From Pezizomycotina sp. ARF18 (taxonomy: Eukaryota; Ascomycota): a stretch of DNA of 36,722 nt. The stretch's first letter is position 1. Every line of letters starts with the position of its first letter. The notes below the pieces were generated by a model. That model did no database searches, had not been told where the DNA came from, and was given only the letters and a program-made list of their open reading frames with translations. A program made the position numbers and the translations under genes. Shown in pieces: positions 11,568 to 22,646 of this stretch. The stretch spans positions 1 to 36,722 of the forward strand of contig AZLU01000318.1 in assembly GCA_002224055.1 (NCBI GenBank), written 5' to 3'.

Positions 11568-12632
11568 GAAAGAAAGAAAATTTTTGCCACTAACTGCTAT
11601 ATATCAACGAGAGAAACTCTATGTCGCTCTTTTGGCGGCCTCTTCGATAATCTTCCCAAAAAGACGCTGTTTCGTTGATAAGTAACCATTGGTTAGCTCG
11701 CAGTAAAGTCTTGGCGTATTTTGCTTATTGATTTTGAAACACGTCGAGCTTACCTTCATGAGGTAACGGTATTAGGGGATAATATAGGTGAAGTAGTCGT
11801 CAAGAAGCAACTCCAGCGCATCGGCGGTAAAAAGTAATCGGGTTGAAATTCGAGTTGCGGTAAAGTTATCGGCTTGTTAATCAGTTTTCCCGGCGGCTCG
11901 CCGTTTCTCAGGTTTAAGGGGATATTGGACTCGCGTGTTGCGAGTGGTGTGTCGAGAAAGAAGCATTCCGAAGCGAATGCGTAATTGGGCTAACCGACGT
12001 CGACGAGCTCCCACCGGAATGTCCCATCCTTTGTATAGCTTCATCGGAGTGTCTAGAATCGAGGCTAGGATGGTGGGAGGTCTGATATTCGGTGACCGAT
12101 GATACTCTCGGGAGAGCGCGTCTGATAGGAGGCCCCGGCTTCTTCCTCATCCGCGTATAGGCACTAAATACGGAAATTAGTTGTTTAGAAAGATGCAAAC
12201 GAGCCTTCTCAGTCGCGATGGATATATACATACCAAAGCAAACCTTGGGCCGCACATGCTCGACATGGTGGTCCTCCTCTTAGCGGCGGCAGCAAAGATA
12301 ACGTCAGTTATTCGAACTAGAGAACAGCTATATATGTTAAATAAACACTAACCATCGCATTTGACCTTTCCGGAATACATGTTAGCGCTCGCGTATTTAC
12401 TCCTGGCGTTTTTGGGTGAGAATATAAATAGAGAAAGGGTTGTTTTTTTTTTTAGCGCTCGCGCGTCTCTTTTTTTTTCGGGACGAACCTTTCTTAATCT
12501 ACAAGCATCGCAAGCCTGTCGAAGTCGGGTCCTCTTCCGCCTGGCTGTTTCCTCGCCGGGTTTGCTATCGACAGCCGAGTTTTCGTCTGGGTGGAACTCT
12601 GCTTCGAGTTCGGCGATATACTGGGTTTCCAT
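9969..12632 (-). CDS. Zn2Cys6 fungal-specific transcription factor, eight exons, frameshifted
   Basis: Exons on the minus strand are 12632-12489, 12365-12353, 12276-12234, 12163-11754, 11666-11595, 11496-10542, 10473-10264 and 10208-9969, giving about 695 residues. The binuclear cluster, assembled from the first four exons, reads CDACRLRKVKC then DGGPPCRACAAQGLLC. The spacing is C-x2-C-x6-C-x5-C-x2-C-x6-C, followed by the basic linker AYTRMRKKPGPP. The middle carries a fungal-specific transcription factor domain: LLLDDYFTYIIPLIPLPHE, SFWEDYRRGRQKSDIEFLSL, NIAASVYLVSLSAAYANMKP and the hallmark EMRKRMFWLCLVGERSIYS. It should act in the nucleus as a DNA-binding regulator. The ERS signature after FWL resembles regulators of sugar metabolism, but that is weak. 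Frameshifts fall at CCCC (about 11915), a T run (about 11820), CCCC (about 11775), and near 11420, 11100 and 10740. The start ATG 12630-12632 (METQYIAELE) is chosen over an in-frame ATG at 12740, which would add a hydrophobic stretch unlike this family. It converges on the FAD oxidase, a possible target. Confidence 0.88.
11534..11580. repeat. A20 plus (GAAA)n tract in a transcription-factor intron
   Basis: A20 is followed by GAAAA/GAAA units within the 98-bp intron 11497-11594. On the sense strand this is a long T/C-rich stretch near the 3' splice site, suitable as a polypyrimidine tract. Confidence 0.85.
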
Positions 12633-13774
12633 TCTTCCGACATTTCTTCCACTTATTCTCGGTGACGAGACGGGCAAGGAAACCTGAAAAGAGAAAAGAA
12701 GGAAATAATAAAATAAAAAGAGGAGAGAAAGTAGTCGCAACTGGTCCGTGCTTTCATTTAAAAAAAAATAAAAAAAAATAAAAAAAAGAACAAACCCAGA
12801 CCCGGGATCCGCTCGAAGCAGAGAGTGGGGGACGTTGGGCGCAATATATTCCTCCCCTGTAAGCTCTCTCTACACCACACTCTCCCTTTTAACTCTCCAG
12901 CATCAGCAAAAGTCTAGCTTGGAACTGACCAAAAAAAGGACGCTTATAGAATCCGCACAGTACAGTAGCCCTCTTATTTTTTCCCTCTTTTCTTTTCTTT
13001 TCTTTTCGTTCGAACTTCTTTGCTTTTTTGCTGTCAAAGTCTTCAACCTTCTTTTTTATATAATCCCTTTCCCTACTTCTTTCCCTTCTTTTCTTTTTCG
13101 TCCCCCTTCCCTTCTCTTCCAGGTAAATACAAAGTACTTACTTTTCTTTTCAGCTGATTTTTTTAACCTCTATCAAATACTTTACTGTTCCTTTTCTTTA
13201 CTCTCTTCTCCCAGCAATAAATTCTTCCGGCTCTTGTCTGAAAAGGGAAACTTTAGCTAGAATCTCCGGCTTTGAAACTTCTTTATGGGGATGATTTTAG
13301 TGGACGAGAAACATGAGCGGATATGACCAAACCGTTGAACCAAAGCTCTCCAACCGAAACAAAACTCTCTCCTTCGAGAGTCTTCCCCCCCTTGTTTTTT
13401 TTTTTTTTTTAAAGGTTCTAAAACTGAGGAAGAGAGGTAAGGTATAATTGGGTCGAACACAGTATTAACGCTCAGCGATCTGGATATCGGTTAAAGAAAT
13501 CGGGTATAAAAAGAGCAAATATATATATGAAATAATAGAATATTCGAAGAAGAAGAAGGAATAGAAGGAGATAGAGGAAAATACTTTGGGATAGAAAAAG
13601 AAAAAAAAAAAAAAAAGAGCAGTTCGTAGGGAGAAATTTGAATCAAAACCTCCGCGAGAGTCAAGACTAATAAAAGGTTCTTCTTTCGTTCTAAAACATA
13701 CGCGGCAGGTAATTTCGCAATCTATCGACATGTCTGTTGCTGCCTGTCATGTCGGTCCCTGTCTGGGTCACGTC

Positions 13775-13796
13775 AAAAAAAAAAAAAAAAAAAAAA
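13775..13796 (+). repeat. A22 homopolymer
   Basis: This is an uninterrupted run of 22 A in intergenic DNA. Confidence 0.95.
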
Positions 13797-14280
13797 CGGT
13801 CGTCAGTATAATAATATAAAATCCAACGATATCCCTAAAACTACACAATCCCTGGAAATCCAAACCCCTGAGGCTGCGATAATCATGCTCTGCCTCCTTT
13901 ACCTCCTCTGCGTGTATACATTCTGGGCGTTTCTCTCTCTCTCCGTCTTGTCTAAGTATTAATGAGTGAGTATTTTATATCCTGAGATTTTGTGGGTATA
14001 CACGCACAAGGGGGGAAGGAGACACAGCCGTTGTACGAGCAGTTCGGGATGTCGCTGTTATGTTCCGCCACAGAGAACCCTATCTAAAATTAGCGAAAGA
14101 CATGACTACTTTTTAGAATGAGACATAAATCCATAGGTTTTCGCAGATCGCGATAGGTCCAAAAGACGTTACCATCATGTGTAATTAAATGATAATAACA
14201 ATATACATTAAAATTGGAACTGAGAAAATAGTAATCCAAAGTACAAGGACGAAGTAAGAGGTGGTCCGCCTGAGGATTAC

Positions 14281-14282
<2 letters not shown>

Positions 14283-14311
<29 letters not shown>
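14283..14311 (+). repeat. T29 homopolymer
   Basis: This is an uninterrupted run of 29 T in intergenic DNA. Confidence 0.95.
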
Positions 14312-14315
<4 letters not shown>

Positions 14316-15335
14316 ATCGGCTGCCGTTCTGGCCAGTCTAGCCGCTATGCAATACCCAAGTGCAGCTCCCATGATTCCCCACGGAATATTTCATAACTAG
14401 ACAAATCTCTTGTAAGCTTAAAACTCGTTCTCGTATCGCGGTGCTTCTAGAAGTTCCAAGACAAAATGCGGTACATACTTAGGGCTTGCATTGAAAATTG
14501 GGAGAATATACATCAGACTTATGCAAGGGAGGCAAGGCGATTCTTACCTGTCAACCTGAGACCCGACCATTTTAGGATCTTAAAAAGCATAAAGATATGG
14601 ATAGGGCTGTCAGGAAAGAGCTGGAGAAAGTGTACTCTCAATGGCCGATTCGGACCTAGCTGAAGTACACCTCAACCTTGGAATATAGCCGTGTAAGTAA
14701 TATGGCTATGCTTTTTTCGCAGCTGTTTCGATCTCAGACAAGCCAGATGATTACCTTCCTCTTCGCCTTCTTTTCTTTTTCTTTCGCTCTTCGATTTCAA
14801 GGAGACATCCAATGTAGCTAGCTGTGCTCGACGAATAACCTAGATCTGCTGGTGACAATTTCTCAGAGGTCTATAACATGCTCACAGTATAATAGAAAAT
14901 GCAATATCTTGTAAGTAGGACGATCAAGTTAGCTAGACTTATTAGTGCTGCTTGACGGGTCACATTCCTCTATGCAGAGAAACATGACGTACGGATTCCG
15001 CACGGGAGAAAGAGGATTGTCCTTCGACGGAAATGAAAATTTAATACAACCACATGTCAGGCAATGAACCGAATGTAGATAGAGAAACTCGAGACGAAGC
15101 TGGCTCGTGGCCTGTATAGCGGCACGGAAACTATCGGCACCACTTCCGCGAGAGAGTATTGTTATTAATGTCATTTACGTCTAACGAAGGGCAGTGATAA
15201 TCACAATTTTCAGCGAAGTTTTCTATCAGGAAAAGCTGATGATACCTACAATATCAAGCCACTTCAATCAAACCCCGTCGGCGAATTATAGAGATGAATA
15301 TCTCTTATTTCATAGTCATCACCTTGACCTCAACT

Positions 15336-15356
15336 AGAGAGAGAGAGAGAGAGAGA
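15336..15356 (+). repeat. (AG)n dinucleotide repeat
   Basis: About ten AG units lie in tandem in the gene-poor region. Confidence 0.95.
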
Positions 15357-15631
15357 TTCCATTGGATCAGCTTTTATTTGACGCTTACACTCCTTCCGTC
15401 GAAAGAAACCTTGCTATATTTGTGTCTCGAAAGTCTCTATTCCTTTCGAGATGGACAGGGCCTGGCAAGGTATATAGAGAAGAAGAAATTTTAATTGTGG
15501 ACGGTTTTCTCTGGAGCCAACTAGCCATGCCTTTATCTCCGGTTTGGTGGATTTGAATCCATGTATAGCGTTAAAACGATTGATCGGGCATTCGAATTGA
15601 GAAAAAAAAAAACACCCGTAATCCCAACAAC

Positions 15632-15659
<28 letters not shown>
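15632..15659 (+). repeat. A28 homopolymer
   Basis: This uninterrupted run of 28 A is followed by GAG and a T8 run. Confidence 0.95.
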
Positions 15660-15662
<3 letters not shown>

Positions 15663-16860
15663 TTTTTTTTCTTCTCATTATCTCCAGGCCTCAACAAGCA
15701 AATATCGATTTGAGAGATTAATTTGAGAAGATAGATGAAACCTGCACCCTTCAGGAGCGAGAGTTTGGTGAGCTGAAGAAACACCGGAAACGCTGGAATG
15801 GCATCCCTATGTTTAAGAACCTATCAGCGTGGCGGCCTTTCAAGTAAAAATTTAAAGATGGGAGAGGAGCGAGGGGTAAGCACAGCAAAAGTAGAGAGGA
15901 AGGTATTTGATGTTGCCTCCCTCAGCGACCCCTGGATCGGCTTTGATTATTCCCACCACGTTATCTATTAATACCTATCAGCTGTGTCTGAGTACAATTA
16001 TTGCAGAGGTTCGTCATTGTTGGCCTCTATTGATCTCGTTATTGAACGTGCACAGCCCACAATGAGGATGATGGAGTTGAGTACTCAGTCCATCTAGGCC
16101 TTTTTTCTAGATAACGTATAGAGCATTGTATTGATTATTAAGTATCTTTTTCCTTTACTGTGTTAGAAAAAACTCCCCTCTCTAGTATATAGCATCTCAC
16201 TTGGGAGAACTTACATGTATATCTTGAAGGTACACGACGAGCAAGATGCTGTGTGGCTCTGGTGGACGAGGTCGTGTTGTCCTTTCTATGGCAGATCGAT
16301 CCCATCATAACAATCCCTCTCCCCCTTCCCTTTTTTTCTTCCTCTTTTTCCTATCTTTCGCCCAACGGTGCTGAAAGTAAATAATCATTGTTCTCCTACT
16401 AAATCATATTTTCAGACCAGTAATACGCAGTTAAATACGCAATAGCTTTAAAATACTTAGTAATAAACTGTAGAGTGGCTTGTTTTTTTCCTGAGATTTT
16501 TTTCTTTCTCTCTTTTCTACGGCCATAGCTAGAACTAGAATTTTTCCACTTGGCTAAATGGAAGAAAGGAACTGTGGAGAAGAAAAAATAAGGTAGAAGG
16601 AATAAATAAATGGGATTTGAGAAAAAATGCAACTTGGAAATAAATTACTAGTTAAAAAAAAACCCTTCCTTTGATAATTAATTCTTCCACAAACTTCCTG
16701 ACTTCAACTGGCTAAACAACACTCATCTCTACTAGCATCACTAACTAAGCCTACGACGCGGCTAATCTCGTCGAGATAGATCAGCTTTGGGAACTGTTAG
16801 AGTATACTATAGCTCACGGGCATCTTCTATAATCTCGTCTATTCGCATAGCCGATTGAAC

Positions 16861-19380
16861 ATGGCGCCAGCGCCTTTCTCATCTCACAAGAACAGGTCCC
16901 ATGGAAAGCCAGGCCGTTTTCCTCATGGAGCACCACCTTCTTCTTCTCACGTGTCGTCGAATAATATCATTGATCTTCTGGACGATGATATATCACCAAG
17001 CCAGATTAACTTTCCAACTCTAGCGGAGCAGCAGCTCGGATCCACCCAACTAGAGCCAGTAAAGAACTCGAAGAAAGGAGGGCATCAATCCCAACCTGCA
17101 AAGATGAAGCATTTGACTTGTCAAGACCGTGAGATGCCCCAGAGCGAGACCCATCCAATGGATGAGGTTGTACCGCAAGGTAGTGATGCTCCCGACAGCA
17201 GAGGGCCCCTTCAAATGGGAGAAGCCTTTCGCAGCAATATAGACGCAAGGGAAACCAGAAGGGTAACCCACCGCAGCAAAGGAGACGGCAAATATATACA
17301 ATAGAGAAACGGAACACGAACTCCGAAAACGTATATCTGAGCTGGAGCGCCAACTAGGGGACGCCACGGGGGAATTGAAATCGCAAACGACAGCATGGGA
17401 GGCCGAAAAGCTCGAATGGAGTTCATTCATGGAAGAGTATTCGACACACGTACAGCAAATCAACGCTTTGTTCGAGGTACCAGACCCCTTCAAGAAAACA
17501 TGATTATAGTCGTCTACGTGAAGATTACTGACAAACCTATGCTTTCAATAGAAAATGTCACGATTTCGTAGCGCAAAAATAGATTACGGCCTTGTAGACG
17601 ATCAGAACATTCAGAATTCTTTCTCGACGACGAGTAACGCTGAAGATAGCGGCGGAGAATCAGTATCAACAGTACGAGCTCAGGCGACCGTTGGTATTCC
17701 TTTAGAATATGCCCTCACTGATAGCTCTATATCTCGAGTCGACGACGGTTTCGAGGAATTGGGCGAGAAATCCACGGAAGATGCAGATGACGAATTGTCT
17801 GAAGATCTTGCATCTAATGAATTCTCCAAGGTTCTGCTCCCTGATGCATGCCGTGGCAGAGATTTCTTGAAACGGGCTTCTGATGCAATCCAAAGCCACG
17901 GAACTTGGTGGTGCTTCTAATAATAAATATCGTCCACAGGCTATGTATGATGAGTTGCCGTCACCCAATACGCCTCCATCCGACGTCATCGAGGAGCTTC
18001 GTGCATTTTCCAGTAGTCCCACGAACCATGTTCGCGAAAAGACAGCTTCAATGACGCCTATCAAAAGTGGTAATCTTACGACTGTTAGGCCATCCGAAGG
18101 GCTGGAGAATCGTCAACCGCTCGCGCGCGAGCATCGGAGGCCAAGGGTAATATGACAAACGCTCACTTGAATAATAGAGTAAGGCGGATGAACGACTTGG
18201 AGGTTTATTCAGCTGAAAAGAGGTCGAAAGGAGCGAACCGAACCCCGCTGTCACAGAATCACGAAAATAGTCCACAAATGCTACCTCTCTATCCTTGAGC
18301 CGCGACAAAGTAATCCAGCCGCCGAGGGAGCGCGCCGAAACAATGACAATGGCTACTCCCATGCAGCCGTGGTATCTTCATCGCCATCTATGCGACTGCT
18401 TCGCGGCCGATAGACATCATTTGTCACCTGTCTGATGTAAAGTTTTGTCATTGCCTGCTGATTTCGATCATCGAGGTTACCATTCCGACTCAATCTCGAG
18501 GAAGAAAATATGCGGTGTTAAAGAGTACAGTCCTCGAAAAGTTTCAAAGGTAAGAAATAGCTTTGGACGATTATAGTCCTAAGAACATCCCAATTACGTG
18601 CGTTTTTGATTGGAAAGAGATACACTATATATTGAAAAACTTCAAAAGGTCCTCATCGAAGGTTTGCATAAAGATATTACCCTGTTAGATGTTATTGGTG
18701 CCATCCGTGGCGGCCCGTAGCAAAATCGAGTTTATATCCAGATACGCATAACCACGACAAAACCCAGACAGCTATCATCTGCTTCGTTCAGCCGGAACAT
18801 GCAAACGCATTCCTCAAATTTTACGCTAACACGAGGCTCACAGTCAAATCCTGCATGGCCACTGTCAGATCAAGTGGTCACTATGTCATGGAATCCTATC
18901 CGCTCTTTTATTCTATCTGTCGCAACACCACTACGAGGGCTGTCCAGGTTGTGGGTCTGCCTAACGCTTGGATGAAAATATCTAGCCGAATACCTGCTTG
19001 GTAAGGCCAATAGGTATTTACAACAGAAAACATGCATCTACAACGAGCATATGCAGCCGGCCGCAAGCATTGATGAAGTTTTTGTCAAGGTATATACCAT
19101 CTTGTAACTCACCCTACGGAGAAATAAAAGCTTAACTAACTCTTTATTTTCTCAGATCTGGTACGACCGTGACGATGGAGGGTGGTTCTTCCATTTCTCA
19201 GCTATAGAGTGGGCGGCGCTAATAGAGGAAACTATCCGCTACTGTATTCGCTCTGGTTCGCCCCTTCGTAACATTCCAGGCTCCGTGCGCGTTCTGACTG
19301 ATACGAGGTTCAGCACAATATATTGGCCCGATCCTTGTGATCGTCCATTGGTGACAACCGAATACATCAGTCTTATCTAG
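16861..19380 (+). CDS. Disordered/coiled-coil protein with C-terminal RRM-like domains, four exons, frameshifted
   Basis: Exons 16861-17476, 17552-18549, 18618-19089 and 19156-19380 join at GT-AG introns of 66-75 bp to give about 770 residues. The first 140 residues are disordered (Pro/Ser/Gln-rich, with NNIIDLLDDDISPSQINFP). A frameshift near 17293 leads to a charged coiled coil (ETEHELRKRISELERQLG ... AEKLEWSSFMEEYSTHV). Another acidic, Ser-rich disordered region follows (SRVDDGFEELGEKSTEDADD). Exon 3 starts an RRM-like fold: TLYIEKLQKVLIEG resembles RNP2, HKDITLLDVIGAIRGGP is a helix-turn typical of fungal RRMs, and TQTAIICFVQPEHANAFLKF sits where RNP1 lies. A second unit begins TRAVQVVGLPNA and ends with GGWFFHFSAIEWAALIEE and YWPDPCDRPLVTTEY. 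Probable role: RNA binding in nucleus or cytoplasm; the target is unknown. Both units lack the classic aromatic RNP1, so binding may differ or be lost. Frameshifts occur near 17293, 17920, 18298, 18413, 18717 and 18968. The ATG at 16861 is the first in the frame (ACATGGC). Confidence 0.65.
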
Positions 19381-20447
19381 GCAAAGCCTAATGATGCGGA
19401 AGTACAAATATAAAAGGGATGATTAGGGATTTCTTGAGACGTAGGAAATTCTAGAAACAAAAGAGAACAAACTCCGCTGAAGAAAACTGAAAAATTTTCG
19501 GTTTTTGACAGAGGAGAAACATGTGGAAAACTACAAAAGAACAAACGCGGGAAGAGCGAGAACCAAGCAAAAAAGGGGTGTCCTGAACATTGAGCCGAGA
19601 GGGAAAAAGAGATTCTACTATCATTAGGACACACGTTATACAAAAAAAATGAATTTAATGGTGATAGTTCCCTCAATAGAAGAAGAAGCGAACCAATACT
19701 CCAAGAATTTAAATGGAAGCAGTTCGCTATTAATTGTCCAGCTACAGTGTCTACTTGATTAACTATCGTATCCACATTGTGTTGGAGCATCTATCAATGT
19801 CGCGAGAATAAAAAAAGGAAGTCCTTTAACATTCCTACTTCGTTTAATTTGCCGAAGGAGTCTCGACTCTCAGATTGAAAGTACAATTTCATGACCTTAA
19901 CTGTAGAAAAAGGGTCAGTCGTGATCTTACCGTCGGAAAATACACTTGGCTTGGTATACTATAGTCCTAGTCGAGAGCATTGAGCCGAAACACGCATTAA
20001 CAAAGAGTCGACTTAAAAAAAAACAAATTATTGTTTAGATCGGGCAAATACAATCACTAGGTGCAACTAACTTGATATATATATGTATATATCTTCACAA
20101 AAGCAATATATATTTCAGTCTTTACCAGCGATGGAGATTCACATATGTGAGTCAGTTCTGCAGGTTTCCCAACTGTTAAAGGAAAGAACCTTGCTGTTAT
20201 TTATTCATTCGATCATGTTTGTGAATACTAAAAAGATGCATGCTATATACTTCCTTCCTTCAAATGGCCTCAAAGAAATTCGAAGGAGACAAAGAGGCAG
20301 GATATGTAAAGAACTTCAAGAAAACCGAAACAAGTAAAAGAAAAGGCGAGACGGATAAAGAGATGAGACTGGAAGTATCGTATAATTTAATTTTGTGAAT
20401 AAGAAGTGGTATTGTAATGAAAAGAGTTTCGCTGCCACCCCTTGCAC

Positions 20448-20449
<2 letters not shown>

Positions 20450-20478
<29 letters not shown>
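20450..20478 (+). repeat. A29 homopolymer
   Basis: This is an uninterrupted run of 29 A in intergenic DNA. Confidence 0.95.
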
Positions 20479-20480
<2 letters not shown>

Positions 20481-21743
20481 CTCGATCATCATTGAAGCTA
20501 ATTGGTCCTCTGGGCCTACCTTGAGAATATCGCGATCTTGAGGGAATGTTATCGCACGAGCTCGTATAAATCTGCAGACCCTGAGTATATTGCGAAAAAT
20601 AGTACTGAAATTTTCACGTCAGATCAGATCTCGCTTTGCTCAACTTGTGAGCCGAATAGCGAGTAAAGTAGCTCCAGCCGAAAAAAATATTAGAGAAGTA
20701 AATTCATACGTGGATCCTACATCGGATATATTTATAATGAACAGTAGTGTTTCCGAGCTTTTAATTCTATAAAATAAAACTGGTATAAATACTTTGAAAA
20801 AGAATATATCAATACTTGTTGATAATAAGCATATATATCGCCAAGTAAAATAAATAGTTTATACGAAGCATCATTGTTATACCGGGGAATACTAATACAA
20901 AGCGCTCGCTAGATACTTATTTAAATTAGCTAGCATTGCAGGTTGGAATCTTCTTGTGAGGTAAAGAGAGGGGAAAGGATGGAGGAGAGAGATCCGAACC
21001 AGAGGAGCTAGCATGGTGAATAATTGGTATGCCTAAGTGAATATCTACAACGACTACTTTATATACAAGTATATTTATATTATATATATATCTCTATCGT
21101 ATTTTACGAGTATATCCTTTCGTCCCTTAGTATTTCTTTGTTTTCAGCGAAATGAACGGCTGATATACTACTAAGTACTGGTCGAAGTACTCAAAGTAAC
21201 AATTCAGTCTATCTCTACTATACTACATGTTACTCGTGCTGGACAAAAAGTTCGAAGTTGCACGATTTATAGTGCACGAACCACAGCTTTTCCTTTTTTG
21301 GAGTAATAAAACAACACGTTTTCAACCCTCGCTTAATGTTTTTGCGGGGGAGGATCCAATCGGGTTTAAAATTCTAAAAATATCGAGATAGAAAAAAAAA
21401 GAAAGAACCTTTTTTTTCTTTTGATTTTTTTTTTTTTTGGGAAAAAGCGTGGAGGGTTCCGCGTGCAAGATAAGCAACCCTATGAGCAATCGAAACGCTG
21501 GAGTATGACGCAAACAGCCTTGCAAACCGCCAAATCAATCGATCAACACATTAAATGAATATAAAAGACCCCGCTTGGATAGCGAAGAGGCACTTACTTG
21601 GATACTTAAGCCATCCTTTCTGCTAAGAAACGAATCCCTATAATCAGGCACAGCCTGCTATATAATGAATGATCCTTAAACAATTTTGTCAAAGGACCCT
21701 GTTTCTGACGTTCTTACTTTTTGTTACAGAGGCAGGTCGTTCC

Positions 21744-21770
21744 TTTTTTTTTTTTTTTTTTTTTTTTTTT
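21744..21770 (+). repeat. T27 homopolymer
   Basis: This is an uninterrupted run of 27 T in intergenic DNA. Confidence 0.95.
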
Positions 21771-22100
21771 CGAGGATTGGGAGCTGCCATTTGGATGATC
21801 CGCGTCCAGCCTTTGTGGATGCTATATCTCGCTGACAGCGCAGTGTGGATCTCTGCGATTATGGCGCAGCTTTGCAGCACTCGATTTTGGTGGGGTGTGT
21901 ATCATTACTCTCAACCTTTAGGTTCTTTGAAGGGGTTCGTCAATCGCTACAATGGCCATTATCGAGCGTTCAATCGCTTTGACCACCCCCTTGTAGCTTG
22001 ATGACTCTTCCGGATTTCCGACTCTGTTCCGCTAGCTGCTTTGCTCAGTTGAAATGAAAGCCTCTCTCACTTCCTCAGTGATAGCGGACGATTATAAACT

Positions 22101-22140
22101 TTTCTTTTCTTTTCTTTCTTTTCTTTCTTTCTTTTTTTTT
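22101..22140 (+). repeat. (CTTT)n pyrimidine tract
   Basis: TTTTC/TTTC units end in T9, about 500 bp upstream of the vWA-RBR start codon. Confidence 0.85.
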
Positions 22141-22418
22141 CCCTTCCTCTTATTGAGTCATTCGAATTACCATCTAATTCCGTTTCGATATGAAGAAATT
22201 CAATTCTTTGTGCAATCGTGAGTTACAATACTATAAAGGATTGCGATGTAGTTCCTAAACTCACAAAGAGACCTGCGAATGTGTACCTCGTCCCATTTTA
22301 TAACGAAATTCCAATATATCGGAAGCCGCCGAGGAACCAAAAGACGGCGTGTGACAATTGACTTTTCGAAACGTGTATGTGATAAGAGTCATATTCTGTC
22401 AGTGAGGCCAAGCTTAAG

Positions 22419-22427
22419 TATATAAAG
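22419..22427 (+). promoter_or_regulatory. TATA-like box of the vWA-RBR gene
   Basis: TATATAAAG is followed directly by the GC-rich GGCCCGC and lies 228 bp upstream of the ATG at 22647. The abrupt change from AT to GC makes it stand out from background. Confidence 0.45.
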
Positions 22428-22646
22428 GGCCCGCTCGTAGTGAGTCGTTCCCGTTTGGCTTCTTCAACATCACCAGTCATTCCTATAGCCTTGGGTTCTA
22501 GAGGATTCGATACTGTCACCTTTTTGTTTGATATTTTTCTTATATACCGTAAAAAACAAAAAGAAAATTTGCATATTGATGTTATAGATGTACGCTCAAT
22601 ACTTTTCAAAAGTTAAAAAGAAACGATAATTTCCAAACGTACCAAA

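Larger units (their letters stand above)
12633..16860. other. Gene-poor 4.2-kb intergenic region
   Basis: I find no gene I can defend. The first kilobase is strongly CT-rich on the plus strand (about 12835-13260), which produces a long Phe/Ser/Leu-rich frame of 141 codons that I regard as compositional. Homopolymers occur at 13775-13796 (A22), 14283-14311 (T29) and 15632-15659 (A28), and there is an (AG)n array at 15336-15356. A minus-strand frame at 15174-14929 (81 codons, with CLTCGCIKFSFP) has some protein-like texture but no family I recognise, and an equally weak plus-strand frame lies at 14466-14663. Confidence 0.45.
19381..22646. other. Intergenic region, no gene recognised
   Basis: These 3.3 kb hold AT-rich DNA with A29 (20450-20478), T27 (21744-21770) and a (CTTT)n-type tract (22101-22140). 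A minus-strand frame of 137 codons at 19790-19377 is Phe/Ser/Leu-rich and overlaps the 3' end of the preceding gene; I do not believe it. The last 250 bp carry the promoter of the vWA-RBR gene. Confidence 0.5.

Noticed and set aside
12835-13260. 141-codon plus-strand open frame
   Set aside because: Its Phe/Ser/Leu-rich translation follows directly from a CT-rich stretch; there is no family-like motif and no start context or splice partner.
19377-19790. 137-codon minus-strand open frame
   Set aside because: It is low-complexity Phe/Ser/Leu and overlaps the 3' end of the RRM-like gene on the other strand, with no domain-like pattern.
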